A stretch of 8,081 bases of DNA, from the NCBI GenBank assembly GCA_021795535.1, contig JAJYPG010000039.1, forward strand, positions 1 to 8,081, written 5' to 3'. Below, one piece after another: positions 1 through 6,688 of this stretch. Position 1 is the first letter of the stretch. The number at the start of each line of letters is the position of its first letter. The notes beneath the pieces are model-generated. The model was given only the letters and a program-made list of their open reading frames with translations. It was not told the DNA's origin and made no database searches. Made by a program: the position numbers and the translations under genes. This DNA comes from Planctomycetota bacterium (GTDB lineage Bacteria; Planctomycetota; Phycisphaerae; WQYP01).

Positions 1-966
1 GCCGTCACCTCGGCCAAACGGGCGTTTCAGATGGCAAATCAGAGCACCGCCGCAGCGATTGTCTATGTGCAGGTATTGCAGGCGGCGGGCGACATGCACA
101 CCGCAATTGCGGTGGCATCCAAGGCCCTGGCGGTTTCACCGGATGCGGTGGAGTTGTATCTTGAACGTGCCAATGCTAATACTAAACTAAATAATTTTGT
201 CGCATCGTCGGAAGATTTTTCCGAGGCATTGAAACTTACGGCAGGCAATGCGTCGCAATTTTTCACGGTGCTGTCAGCCTATCAATCCGATTTCAAGCCG
301 TCCGGAAAATTAGACATAATTATTAAATCCATCGATGCGTTGGGCACAGATTCTCAAACGAACCCCGCATTGCTTGATGCGGCACGGGCGGTGGTTCAGT
401 TCGCCAATAAGCAATATCAGGATGGCTTAAGCTCGGCCAAAGCGGCTCTGGCTGCCAAGCCAAATGCGATAATCCGCCACGCCGCACTGGAAATTGCCGC
501 GTTTTCGTGCTATCAACTCAAACAATATGATGCATGCCGTGGCTATTATCTGGATATTTTGAAAGCCAACGCCGATGATCCGGCGATTCTTAACAATTTG
601 GCCTATCTGCTGGCCGTTAAGCTGCACCAACCGGCAAAGGCGTTGGCTTATGCTGAACGCTGCAATACATTGCTGGTCCGGCAAGCTGGCTCGGGACAAT
701 ACGCACCGAGCGGCGACGTGCTGGACACTCTGGGATGGATACGCTTCTTGAATGGCGATCTTACCGGTGCGGCCGATGCGCTGGATAATAGCCTGAAGTA
801 TAATCCGCCTGCTACGGCGTATTATCACTTGGCGCGGGTGCTGGTGGCCGAGAAAAATAATGTTCGTGCGCTAAAAATTCTAAAAAAGGGAATTAAATTA
901 GCCCAAAGCACGCATGATCCAATCCTGCCACGGGCGCAGGAATTGCTCAAAAAAATCCATGGCTAA
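1..966 (+). CDS. TPR-repeat protein, 5'-truncated (C-terminal 321 residues)
   Basis: The reading frame is open from the first base, so the gene begins upstream; the ATG at base 31 is probably internal. The visible part is almost entirely helical and alanine/leucine-rich, with degenerate tetratricopeptide repeats. Numbering from that ATG, the clearest units are around residues 23-70, 184-215 (ILNNLAYLLA pattern), 228-258 (VLDTLGWIRFLNGD pattern, typical of TPR proteins) and 260-292. There is no transmembrane segment or catalytic motif in the visible part. TPR arrays are protein-protein scaffolds, and large ones often accompany exopolysaccharide and PEP-CTERM/exosortase loci, which fits the Wzc-like gene that follows. 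A role in polysaccharide assembly or export is therefore an inference from position. Codons such as CTA, AAT and ATA are frequent near bases 170-330 and 870-900, making it visibly more AT-rich than the next gene. Stop TAA at 964-966. Confidence 0.85.
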   Translation, partial: AVTSAKRAFQMANQSTAAAIVYVQVLQAAGDMHTAIAVASKALAVSPDAVELYLERANANTKLNNFVASSEDFSEALKLTAGNASQFFTVLSAYQSDFKPSGKLDIIIKSIDALGTDSQTNPALLDAARAVVQFANKQYQDGLSSAKAALAAKPNAIIRHAALEIAAFSCYQLKQYDACRGYYLDILKANADDPAILNNLAYLLAVKLHQPAKALAYAERCNTLLVRQAGSGQYAPSGDVLDTLGWIRFLNGDLTGAADALDNSLKYNPPATAYYHLARVLVAEKNNVRALKILKKGIKLAQSTHDPILPRAQELLKKIHG

Positions 967-980
967 ACGGATATTGGGCG

Positions 981-1008
981 GACGGATAGGTTTATAGGCC
1001 GTCATTTT
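981..1008 (+). terminator. Weak candidate Rho-independent terminator after the TPR gene
   Basis: GACGG (981-985) can pair with CCGTC (999-1003) across a 13-nt loop, and the sequence then reads ATTTTT. It lies 15 bp after the TPR stop codon and before the promoter of the next gene. The stem is only 5 bp, so termination would be weak and the pairing could be chance. Confidence 0.3.
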
Positions 1009-1031
1009 TCGAGCGATGTTCCGTTTTGCGC

Positions 1032-1059
1032 TTGCCACTGGCGTAAAAGCGGGTATAAA
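1032..1059 (+). promoter_or_regulatory. Sigma70-like promoter of the Wzc-like gene
   Basis: A -35 box TTGCCA (1032-1037, 5 of 6 match to TTGACA) and a -10 box TATAAA (1054-1059, 5 of 6 match to TATAAT) are separated by 16 bp. Transcription would start near 1066 and leave an untranslated leader of about 60 nt before the ATG at 1129. This suggests that the Wzc-like gene can be transcribed independently of the TPR gene upstream. The call is from consensus matching alone. Confidence 0.5.
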
Positions 1060-1128
1060 GATAGGTATAGAGCTTCGACTCTGTTCTGTTGTATGTGAGT
1101 TTCGTCTTAAGCCTTTAAGAGGGATACC

Positions 1129-3345
1129 ATGACGCAATCAAACGCGCTTGCCCTGGCCGGATCAATACCGGATCAAAACAGTCTGTCAACCGGCCCCAAG
1201 CTGGGTTTTATCGTGCGCCGGTACAAATGGCTGATACTGATCGGCACATTACTGGGCTTGGTTGTCGGAGCGGCTCTATTCTTGGCATTCCGGCAGTATG
1301 ATCCGCGCTGGACGGCGTACTCTATTTTTGAGGTTCGGCCCAACCTGCCAAACCCTCTGAATTCACGGCAAGATAACACCTACACCGCCGATGCCGGTGT
1401 AAGCCGGTTTATTAACAGCCAGGTGGTGTTGGTACGCAGCCCGGATGTACTGCAAACGGCGTTGCAAACCAACGCCTTTCAGCAAAGCGCAAAAATACCT
1501 TCGGAAAAAAGCTCCTGGCTGACTGCCCACTCTACCGACCCGATGGATTCACTGAGAAAGGATCTGATTGTAGCCCCCATTCCGCACACCAATTTATTCG
1601 AAGTGAGCCTGTCATGGCATAATCCCGAGGAAACGGCGGATCTGGTAAATTCCGTCAGTACGGTTTATCTCACGTACGTGCGAAATCAGGAGCGGTCACA
1701 GTTATCCCGGGAAGCCCAAAGTGTTGCCGCCGCTGAAGCCAACATGCAGGCGAAAGTGGAGGCTTTGGAGGCTCGCGTGGAAACCTTCCGCGTGGCCCAT
1801 GATGTTCCGGGATTAATTGAGCAACATACCGTCCTGGCCAATACACTGGCCACACTGAATACCTTCGAGATTCAATCGGAAATACGCGCCAGGGAATCGC
1901 AGGCGGCCTATCAACAAATTAAGGATCAGGTTGCCAACAACACACTTCAGCTTTCTCCGGAAATGCAGCAGGTTGTGGACAATGACCCGAATCTGCGCGA
2001 GCTGGAGCTAAATCTGCTGGACCTCAAGCAATCCATTCAGGTTTCCCGCAAAACACTGGGCGGCGGTTATCGCGGTACAATCGCCTTGGAAATTCGCGAA
2101 GGCAGCCTGCAACGGCAAATTGATCAGCTCAAGCAGAAGCTTACCGTCCGCGCGAGGCTGCAAATGCAGCAGGCGGCACAAACCCGTATGCAATCAGCAC
2201 AGGCCATGCTGGCTTCCACGCAACGCCGCGTGCAGCAGGAACAGCGCCTCGTGCATGATTTGGACGCCGCAGTACAACAATATGACAGCCTTCTGGCGAC
2301 TTTAAAAACCAATCAGACACTGCTGAATCATCTCATTGACCGCAGCACCATGATGAATCTGCAACGCACTATTGATGAATCCAAGGTGCAATTGCGTAAC
2401 TCGGCCATCGCGCCGAAGAAAATGTCTTTTCCAAAGATCGATCATTTCCTCATCGGCGGCCTGGTTTTTGGCCTTCTGCTTTCTTTTGGCCTGGCGTATC
2501 TGGTAGAAGTGACCAATACCCGCGTCAACACGCCACGCGACGTTACCGGTGTGATGCGACTGCCGCTGCTGGGCTTTATTCCAGACCATGCTGATGATCC
2601 GCTGCTTACCGGCAGCCCGATGATGAGCGTGCGCAACTCGCCGGCCTCCATGACGGCAGAATCCTTCCGGCAGATTCGCGGTCGACTGGCGGCATCCGCA
2701 TCCGACCGGCCCATTCAAACGCTGCTTGTGGCGAGTTTCTCACCGGGTGGTGGTGCCAGCACCGTGGCCAGCAATTTGGCCAACAGTATCGCCATCAGTG
2801 ATATGAAAGTTTTGCTGGTAGATGCTAATTTCTACCGCCCCACACTGCAAAGCGTTTATCCCTTTGTGCCGGAAGTTGGTTTAGCTGATGTGCTGGCAGG
2901 CCGTGTCATGCTGGATCAGGCCATTGCGCAATCGCCGGAGGTTCCGGCACTGCATGTTCTGGGCTGCGGATCGCGCTCCAAACTGCCGACGGAACTCACA
3001 GATCATCGCGCGTTTCCGGATATTCTGGCTCAAATGAAAACTCAGTTCGATATGGTCATTTTTGACGGCGCACCGCTGACGTTCGTAGCCGATTCCATTA
3101 ATCTTGCATCACGCGTGGATGGTGTGATTGCCGTGCTGCGGGCAGGCATGATTACCCGTGGCACCGTGGGCCGCATCCGTGAGCAGTTGCGGCAAGTGCG
3201 TGCGAATCTTATTGGCATTGTGCTGAACGCCGCGCAAACATACAGCGCTGGCTACTTCCGGCAAAATTACCGTACATTCTTTGAATATGCCGGTTCGGGA
3301 ACGCCAACGGTCAAACCATCGGATAAATCGCTGCCGGGAGCTTAA
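1129..3345 (+). CDS. Wzz/Wzc-type polysaccharide co-polymerase with a degenerate BY-kinase P-loop domain
   Basis: This 738-residue protein has the architecture and length of Wzc-type polysaccharide co-polymerases, inner-membrane proteins that control export and chain length of capsule or exopolysaccharide. In order: a cytoplasmic N-terminus, TM1 at about 33-54, a periplasmic Wzz-type domain with long glutamine/alanine-rich coiled coil (about 190-410), a proline-containing stretch (429-435), TM2 at about 439-459, then a cytoplasmic P-loop ATPase domain (about 505-700). Walker A' is present (VLLVDAN, D565) and the Walker B aspartate is D646 in VIFDGAP. The Walker A segment reads SPGGGAST (538-545): the lysine of the usual GxGK[S/T] is A543, and the GCC codon is unambiguous. 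Tyrosines 705, 709, 714 and 720 form a C-terminal cluster like the autophosphorylation tail of BY-kinases. The start is supported by AGAGGG at 1118-1123, 5 bp before ATG. Membership of the co-polymerase family is clear; tyrosine-kinase activity is doubtful because of A543. Confidence 0.9.
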   Translation: MTQSNALALAGSIPDQNSLSTGPKLGFIVRRYKWLILIGTLLGLVVGAALFLAFRQYDPRWTAYSIFEVRPNLPNPLNSRQDNTYTADAGVSRFINSQVVLVRSPDVLQTALQTNAFQQSAKIPSEKSSWLTAHSTDPMDSLRKDLIVAPIPHTNLFEVSLSWHNPEETADLVNSVSTVYLTYVRNQERSQLSREAQSVAAAEANMQAKVEALEARVETFRVAHDVPGLIEQHTVLANTLATLNTFEIQSEIRARESQAAYQQIKDQVANNTLQLSPEMQQVVDNDPNLRELELNLLDLKQSIQVSRKTLGGGYRGTIALEIREGSLQRQIDQLKQKLTVRARLQMQQAAQTRMQSAQAMLASTQRRVQQEQRLVHDLDAAVQQYDSLLATLKTNQTLLNHLIDRSTMMNLQRTIDESKVQLRNSAIAPKKMSFPKIDHFLIGGLVFGLLLSFGLAYLVEVTNTRVNTPRDVTGVMRLPLLGFIPDHADDPLLTGSPMMSVRNSPASMTAESFRQIRGRLAASASDRPIQTLLVASFSPGGGASTVASNLANSIAISDMKVLLVDANFYRPTLQSVYPFVPEVGLADVLAGRVMLDQAIAQSPEVPALHVLGCGSRSKLPTELTDHRAFPDILAQMKTQFDMVIFDGAPLTFVADSINLASRVDGVIAVLRAGMITRGTVGRIREQLRQVRANLIGIVLNAAQTYSAGYFRQNYRTFFEYAGSGTPTVKPSDKSLPGA

Positions 3346-3420
3346 AATCCACCGGCACTTGAACATAACCCCCCTTCCGATGACAATGTATCAGACGTTG
3401 GGCTGGAACTCCTGACTTTT

Positions 3421-3440
3421 GCAGCCGTTTAAGCGGTTGC
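3421..3440 (+). other. Intergenic hairpin
   Basis: GCAGCCG (3421-3427) pairs with CGGTTGC (3434-3440), 7 bp including one G-T wobble, around a 6-nt loop TTTAAG. It is the first of two possible hairpins between the Wzc-like gene and the HNH gene. No T-run follows it, so it is not itself a terminator. I do not recognise a riboswitch family. Confidence 0.4.
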
Positions 3441-3446
3441 ATCGGC

Positions 3447-3477
3447 CAGGCACCGGTTGGAAAGCCTGTCGCTTTTT
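3447..3477 (+). terminator. Weak candidate terminator after the Wzc-like gene
   Basis: CAGGC (3447-3451) pairs with GCCTG (3464-3468) over a 12-nt loop, followed 4 nt later by five T residues (3473-3477). The position, about 100 bp after the Wzc-like stop and before the HNH gene, suits a transcript end. The short stem and large loop make it weak. Confidence 0.35.
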
Positions 3478-3489
3478 CACCGGAAAGCC
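3452..3489 (+). repeat. Imperfect direct repeat CACCGG(ttgg)AAAGCC before the HNH gene
   Basis: CACCGGTTGGAAAGCC (3451-3466) is echoed by CACCGGAAAGCC (3478-3489): the same 12 bases, with four extra bases in the first copy, 11 bp apart. The copies flank the T-tract of the weak terminator. They could be a tandem protein-binding site, parts of one RNA structure, or chance. They end about 40 bp before the HNH start codon. Confidence 0.35.
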
Positions 3490-3516
3490 ATCATGGAGGA
3501 CCAACGATGCTGATTC

Positions 3517-3531
3517 GGAGTCTTTGGCGTG
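3517..3531 (+). promoter_or_regulatory. Ribosome binding site and GTG start of the HNH gene
   Basis: GGAG (3517-3520) lies 8 bp before GTG at 3529-3531. The frame is closed by TGA at 3511-3513, so no in-frame ATG further upstream is possible and GTG is the only start that keeps the conserved VLVLN block near the N-terminus. A stronger GGAGG (3495-3499) lies further upstream but is best placed for an out-of-frame ATG at 3507. Confidence 0.55.
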
Positions 3532-4164
3532 GCAGAAATCTATCCACCCTCCGGCCTGTCCTGCAACGTGCTGGTGCTGAACCGACTATATATGGCGGTG
3601 CGCGTGGTCAACGCGCGGCGAGCCTTCACGCTATTGTGCAAAAATATCGCGGAAGTCATTTCCGTTGAAAATGGGAACTACTTCTCATACGACATAGAAT
3701 CGTGGACGGAAATTTCCCAACTCAAAGCACAATTTGAGCGGGAATCCCATGATTTTGTGCGCACCGTGCGCTATGAACTCGCGGTACCACGGATTATCCG
3801 TCTGCTGGGGTATGATCGCCTGCCCCGGCAGGATGTTAAACTTAATCGCCGCAATATCTATGCGCGCGATCATGGCGCATGCCAGTATTGCCGCCGCAAA
3901 TTTCCCACCAGCGAGTTGTCTCTGGACCACGTTGTGCCGCGATCTCTGGGCGGTAAAACCATCTGGGAGAATCTGGTCTGTGCATGTGTGTATTGCAACG
4001 CCCGTAAAGGTGGACGCACGCCGCATCAGGCCGGCATGCACCTGCTTAAACCTCCCATTAAGCCGCGGCGCAATCCGGTGATTAATGTCCGTCTCGAATC
4101 GGATAAATATGCCACCTGGAAACATTTTCTTGACCACGCCTATTGGAGCGTGGAGCTTAAATAG
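3529..4164 (+). CDS. HNH endonuclease family protein
   Basis: This 211-residue protein matches a widespread family of small stand-alone HNH proteins, common in planctomycetes and cyanobacteria, that share an N-terminal VLVLN...A..LL block and a C-terminal HNH domain. The N-terminal block is at about 14-45. The HNH domain spans about 105-172: first zinc knuckle C118-x2-C121, the catalytic D133-H134 pair (LDHVVPRSLGG), N148 (WENLV), second knuckle C153-x2-C156, then N157 and the closing NARKGGRTP. All expected metal-binding and catalytic positions are present, so the nuclease fold should be active. HNH domains use one divalent metal to cut a DNA strand; the physiological substrate of this family is not known to me. 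No methyltransferase, phage or toxin-antitoxin partner is adjacent, so a restriction or homing role has no support here. It has no signal peptide or membrane segment. It is convergent with the porin gene. Confidence 0.88.
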   Translation: MAEIYPPSGLSCNVLVLNRLYMAVRVVNARRAFTLLCKNIAEVISVENGNYFSYDIESWTEISQLKAQFERESHDFVRTVRYELAVPRIIRLLGYDRLPRQDVKLNRRNIYARDHGACQYCRRKFPTSELSLDHVVPRSLGGKTIWENLVCACVYCNARKGGRTPHQAGMHLLKPPIKPRRNPVINVRLESDKYATWKHFLDHAYWSVELK

Positions 4165-4500
4165 CATTACATTCGCTCCTGCCGGTGCTTACCCGCAACA
4201 AATGTCGGAATCGTGTACTGAACTGGGGCAATCGCCGCCGTCTGGACAGGCCACCTTGGGGCGGAATATCGTTGGCCGGGGAGAAGAGTGGTTCGATCAA
4301 TGCGCTCTGGCGGATCCTGTGATAGTGTAACTGTTTACCGCCGCTTGCGCTGGGCGAGCCGAAAAGCTGGGAAAATTACATAGCGGTGCCTTTTCTACCG
4401 GTTTTGCGTATTTCAAGGTACTCAAGATCATCAAGCTGTTTTTAGGCCCCTATGGAGCTAGGAGTTAGTTAGGAGTTCACAAATCCGCAGCAATTCGGCG
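4165..4500. other. Gene-free stretch between convergent genes
   Basis: I see no convincing gene on either strand. Open frames that run into it (for example from 4085 on the plus strand) have no family resemblance after the HNH stop. It contains a minor hairpin, GCTTGC (4343-4348) with GCGAGC (4354-4359), without a T-run, and an 11-bp-spaced direct repeat of TAGGAGTT (4459-4466 and 4470-4477). No clear terminator for the HNH gene was found. It may hold decayed sequence. Confidence 0.5.
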
Positions 4501-4537
4501 CGCAAAAGGAGGGGCTTGGCCGTGAGCCAAGCCCCTC
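4501..4537 (-). terminator. Strong Rho-independent terminator of the porin gene
   Basis: A perfect 12-bp inverted repeat, GAGGGGCTTGGC (4509-4520) and GCCAAGCCCCTC (4526-4537), closes a 5-nt loop. Read on the minus strand the hairpin is followed by CTTTTGCG, a short T-run; on the plus strand it is followed by GCAAAGCGG with no T-run. It lies about 38 bp after the porin stop codon, so it most probably ends the minus-strand transcript. The GC-rich stem may also slow plus-strand transcription coming from the HNH gene. Confidence 0.8.
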
Positions 4538-4574
4538 GCAAAGCGGAGTGGAGGGAGTTTTTACACCAGTTGGG

Positions 4575-6029
4575 TTAGAACTTGAACTGGAACTGAATCT
4601 GACCGATCCAGTCGTTCGAGCCAGCCGTCGTTCCCAAGTTGGAATTGGTGTATTGCGCGTCTTGGACGTACGTTACCGCCGCCTGAATCTTGGCATTTTC
4701 ACCAAAGATATAATAGTTCACGCCACCGGTTGCTTCGTACTGGTGCTGACTGGTACGATTATAAAGAAGTTCGCCATAACGTCCTGCGATTTCCCATTTG
4801 TGCGGGACGAAGAAATAGCCGCCTTCAACATAATAGCCAGTTTCAAATAATGAACTGTGGCCCGTGCCAATCAGGCTGGTTCCCGGGGCAGCATCAATAT
4901 TTTGGGCGTAAACGGCGCTATTGAATGCAAACCCGCGATATTTGGCATGTGCATCGACCGTAAATCGGGTCAAGTTGCCATTTAGCGTGCCGACGCCAGC
5001 CGGGGCAGTGGTGCTTCCCGGAGTAAACGAAGCAAATGGATTTTGCGATTCGTAACCGGCTGCCGCACCAATTAACCAAGCAAGGTGCTTGTGCCATTCG
5101 ATATCCGGCGAATCGTTGAAGTCAGATATCTTGCCAGCTCCGGCGAAGTTGATTCGGCCATACACTGCCGGCCGATTTCCAAAGTGTCCACCGGGGCCAA
5201 CGTTACCGTTGTCCTGGGAGGTCGATCCATTGTTCATCTGTATCTCATAATTGAACGTGTGTGGAACGATCTGTCCCTCAAGATCAATTGCGTCGGAACG
5301 TACCGGATCAAACGGAGCTTCGGCGACGGCGAAGTCTGGGAATTCCGTTCCAGAGGAGAAATATTCCACATGCGTAAACGGCACGAGCATTGAACCCGCA
5401 CGCACGATCACCGCCGGGCTGAATTTGTACCCAGCCCAAGTGTCAAGAATTGCGAACGCGTTATTGTTTCCGACGGTTGCACCGGAAATTCCTGTCTGGA
5501 AGTCGCCCGAGATGCAGTAAATAAAGTTCTTAAACACGTTCCCAGACAGAATCAGTCGCGCGCGGCGGAAATTAAACCCGCTGGTGTTATAGTTGGTGTT
5601 CGGCTTCTGCCCTTCGGCCCCAGCGTAGCTGTAACGGAACTGCAAATAACCGTTAGTGGTCAGGGTGAATGCCTTGTTCGGGGTGCGAATGAAGAATCCG
5701 TTGTCATAGCCAGCCTGTAGCTGGTTATCCATGTATTGCGATTGGGTTTTGGAGTTTTTAAGCACTTCCTGAACAATCGCCTTGACCTGAGCGGCGCTTT
5801 CAACGCTGTCGCTGGTCTTTTGTTCCTTGGCCTTCAGTGCCGCGACCTGGGCCTGGAGTGTCTGGAGTTCCGCCTGTACCTGCGCGGGGGTCATCGTACT
5901 GGTGGTGGCCGGGGCTGTGCTACCCGTTGCTCCCATGGCCGTTCCAGCCAGACTGGCTCCCGCCAGCAGCGCGGCCACAAAGGCCCGCTTGCCAAATTGA
6001 TTGGATATCTTGCCGATCCATGCTTCCAT
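4575..6029 (-). CDS. Outer-membrane porin, OprO/OprP-type, with N-terminal coiled coil
   Basis: The 484-residue protein has a signal peptide (K7/K14/R15, then a hydrophobic A/L-rich core at 16-30, with likely cleavage after G33 in TAMG-A). A periplasmic coiled coil at about 48-96 follows (QVQAELQTLQAQVAALKAKE), then a beta-barrel of alternating aromatic and polar strands ending in phenylalanine (QFQFKF), the usual outer-membrane targeting signature. Blocks such as GYLQFRYSY (about 127-135), FNFRRARLILSGNVFKNFIY, GSMLVPFTHVEYFSS and YYVEGGYFFVPHKWEIAGRY are typical of the phosphate-selective porin O/P family. The substrate cannot be read from the sequence; many relatives are general or sugar/anion channels rather than phosphate channels. 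The ATG at 6029 is supported by TAAGGAGA at 6037-6044. It is colinear with rhaI and a small membrane gene upstream, with a 234-bp gap that may hold its own promoter (a CATAAT box at 6116-6121 has no good -35). Confidence 0.9.
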   Translation of the reverse strand: MEAWIGKISNQFGKRAFVAALLAGASLAGTAMGATGSTAPATTSTMTPAQVQAELQTLQAQVAALKAKEQKTSDSVESAAQVKAIVQEVLKNSKTQSQYMDNQLQAGYDNGFFIRTPNKAFTLTTNGYLQFRYSYAGAEGQKPNTNYNTSGFNFRRARLILSGNVFKNFIYCISGDFQTGISGATVGNNNAFAILDTWAGYKFSPAVIVRAGSMLVPFTHVEYFSSGTEFPDFAVAEAPFDPVRSDAIDLEGQIVPHTFNYEIQMNNGSTSQDNGNVGPGGHFGNRPAVYGRINFAGAGKISDFNDSPDIEWHKHLAWLIGAAAGYESQNPFASFTPGSTTAPAGVGTLNGNLTRFTVDAHAKYRGFAFNSAVYAQNIDAAPGTSLIGTGHSSLFETGYYVEGGYFFVPHKWEIAGRYGELLYNRTSQHQYEATGGVNYYIFGENAKIQAAVTYVQDAQYTNSNLGTTAGSNDWIGQIQFQFKF

Positions 6030-6054
6030 AACCTGTTCTCCTTAAAAAAGAGAC

Positions 6055-6134
6055 TAACAAAACACCGCGGCGGCGATTGGCGACTCCACCGCGACACAAC
6101 CACGAAGAGCGGATCATTATGAGGAGTTTTGTTA
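6055..6134 (-). promoter_or_regulatory. Nested inverted repeats in the porin leader
   Basis: TAACAAAAC (6055-6063) and GTTTTGTTA (6126-6134) are perfect 9-bp inverted arms 62 bp apart. Inside them CGCGG (6066-6070) can pair with CCGCG (6089-6093), with TGG/CCA (6078-6080, 6086-6088) continuing the stem after a bulge. The whole structure lies between 26 and 105 bp upstream of the porin start codon, just above its ribosome binding site. If it is transcribed it could fold as a leader RNA; if not, the outer arms could be an operator. No known riboswitch class was recognised. Confidence 0.35.
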
Positions 6135-6263
6135 AGAGTCCATGAAGACTGCGCTGAAGATGTGATAAACCGGAGGATTACCAAAAAACTCATGGCAAAA
6201 TAACGAAATCCATGCGCAACATTAACACATGATTGAATATTGACTTGGCTACCTAAAAAATAA

Positions 6264-6665
6264 TTAGCGTTGAAACCCATGAAAATGCCCCATCACCGGC
6301 AACCCGATATAATGCAGAATCATCCAGGCCAATACCGTGGCAAACGCGAGCAATTGCACCATGGCCATCACCCGGCATAACAAATTGGTCCATAATGCAA
6401 TGAATTGATCATCCGCGTTTAATGCCGCATAGCGATTAAAGCCGAAGATGCCAGCCCCACCGCACAGCGTCGCGATAAACGCCAGCGACAATGCAGGGCC
6501 GTTCAGGGCGGGGCCACCGGACACATGGGCAGGTGGAAATAAAAACAGCGCCGCACCGCCAAGAAAAGTGGCACAACACACGCCACAAGCGACCGATGCA
6601 AAGCGCCGCCATGTTTTAGCGGACCAATGACTGAAAAGATGCTTGGACGATATGCTTTCAGACAT
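6264..6665 (-). CDS. Small membrane protein of unknown function (133 residues)
   Basis: I do not recognise a family. There are three probable membrane segments, about 22-43 (rich in small residues, with C27, C30 and C31), 56-78 and 93-121, joined by short loops. The loop at 79-92 holds NADD, and the C-terminus reads GHFHGFQR, with two histidines. GGAG at 6674-6677 lies 8 bp before the ATG, which supports the start. The gene begins 23 bp after the stop of rhaI on the same strand, so the two are very probably co-transcribed. Position suggests a link with sugar uptake or the cell envelope, but nothing in the sequence shows transport function; it lacks the length of a sugar permease. No frameshift or unusual composition was seen. 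Confidence 0.75.
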   Translation of the reverse strand: MSESISSKHLFSHWSAKTWRRFASVACGVCCATFLGGAALFLFPPAHVSGGPALNGPALSLAFIATLCGGAGIFGFNRYAALNADDQFIALWTNLLCRVMAMVQLLAFATVLAWMILHYIGLPVMGHFHGFQR

Positions 6666-6688
6666 GGTGAATTCTCCGCATGGGTGTA

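Noticed and set aside
427..828. 133-codon minus-strand open frame
   Set aside because: Antisense to the TPR repeats; its hydrophobic isoleucine-rich pattern results from reading helical repeat codons backwards.
2302..2718. 138-codon minus-strand open frame
   Set aside because: Antisense shadow of the Wzc-like gene over TM2 and the linker; histidine/arginine-rich sequence without domain character.
3421..3489. Cyclic-di-GMP (GEMM) riboswitch before the HNH gene
   Set aside because: The AAAGCC elements and hairpins recall parts of that motif, but the conserved core and tetraloop/receptor arrangement are not there.
3685..4167. 160-codon minus-strand open frame
   Set aside because: It lies antisense to the HNH gene, whose conserved zinc knuckles and HNH motif show which strand is coding; the antisense protein has no recognisable pattern.
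4085..4330. 81-codon plus-strand open frame running past the HNH stop
   Set aside because: It starts inside the HNH gene in another frame, has no ribosome binding site and no family-like sequence.
4343..4359. Small hairpin as a terminator of the HNH gene
   Set aside because: The 6-bp stem includes a wobble pair and no T-run follows on either strand.
4459..4477. TAGGAGTT pair as the start of a CRISPR or tandem-repeat array
   Set aside because: Only two 8-bp copies with a 3-bp gap; no further copies or spacers.
5736..6122. Plus-strand and alternative minus-strand frames over the porin N-terminus
   Set aside because: They overlap the signal peptide and coiled coil of a well-supported porin; their composition (R, P, W, C-rich) is typical of shadow frames.
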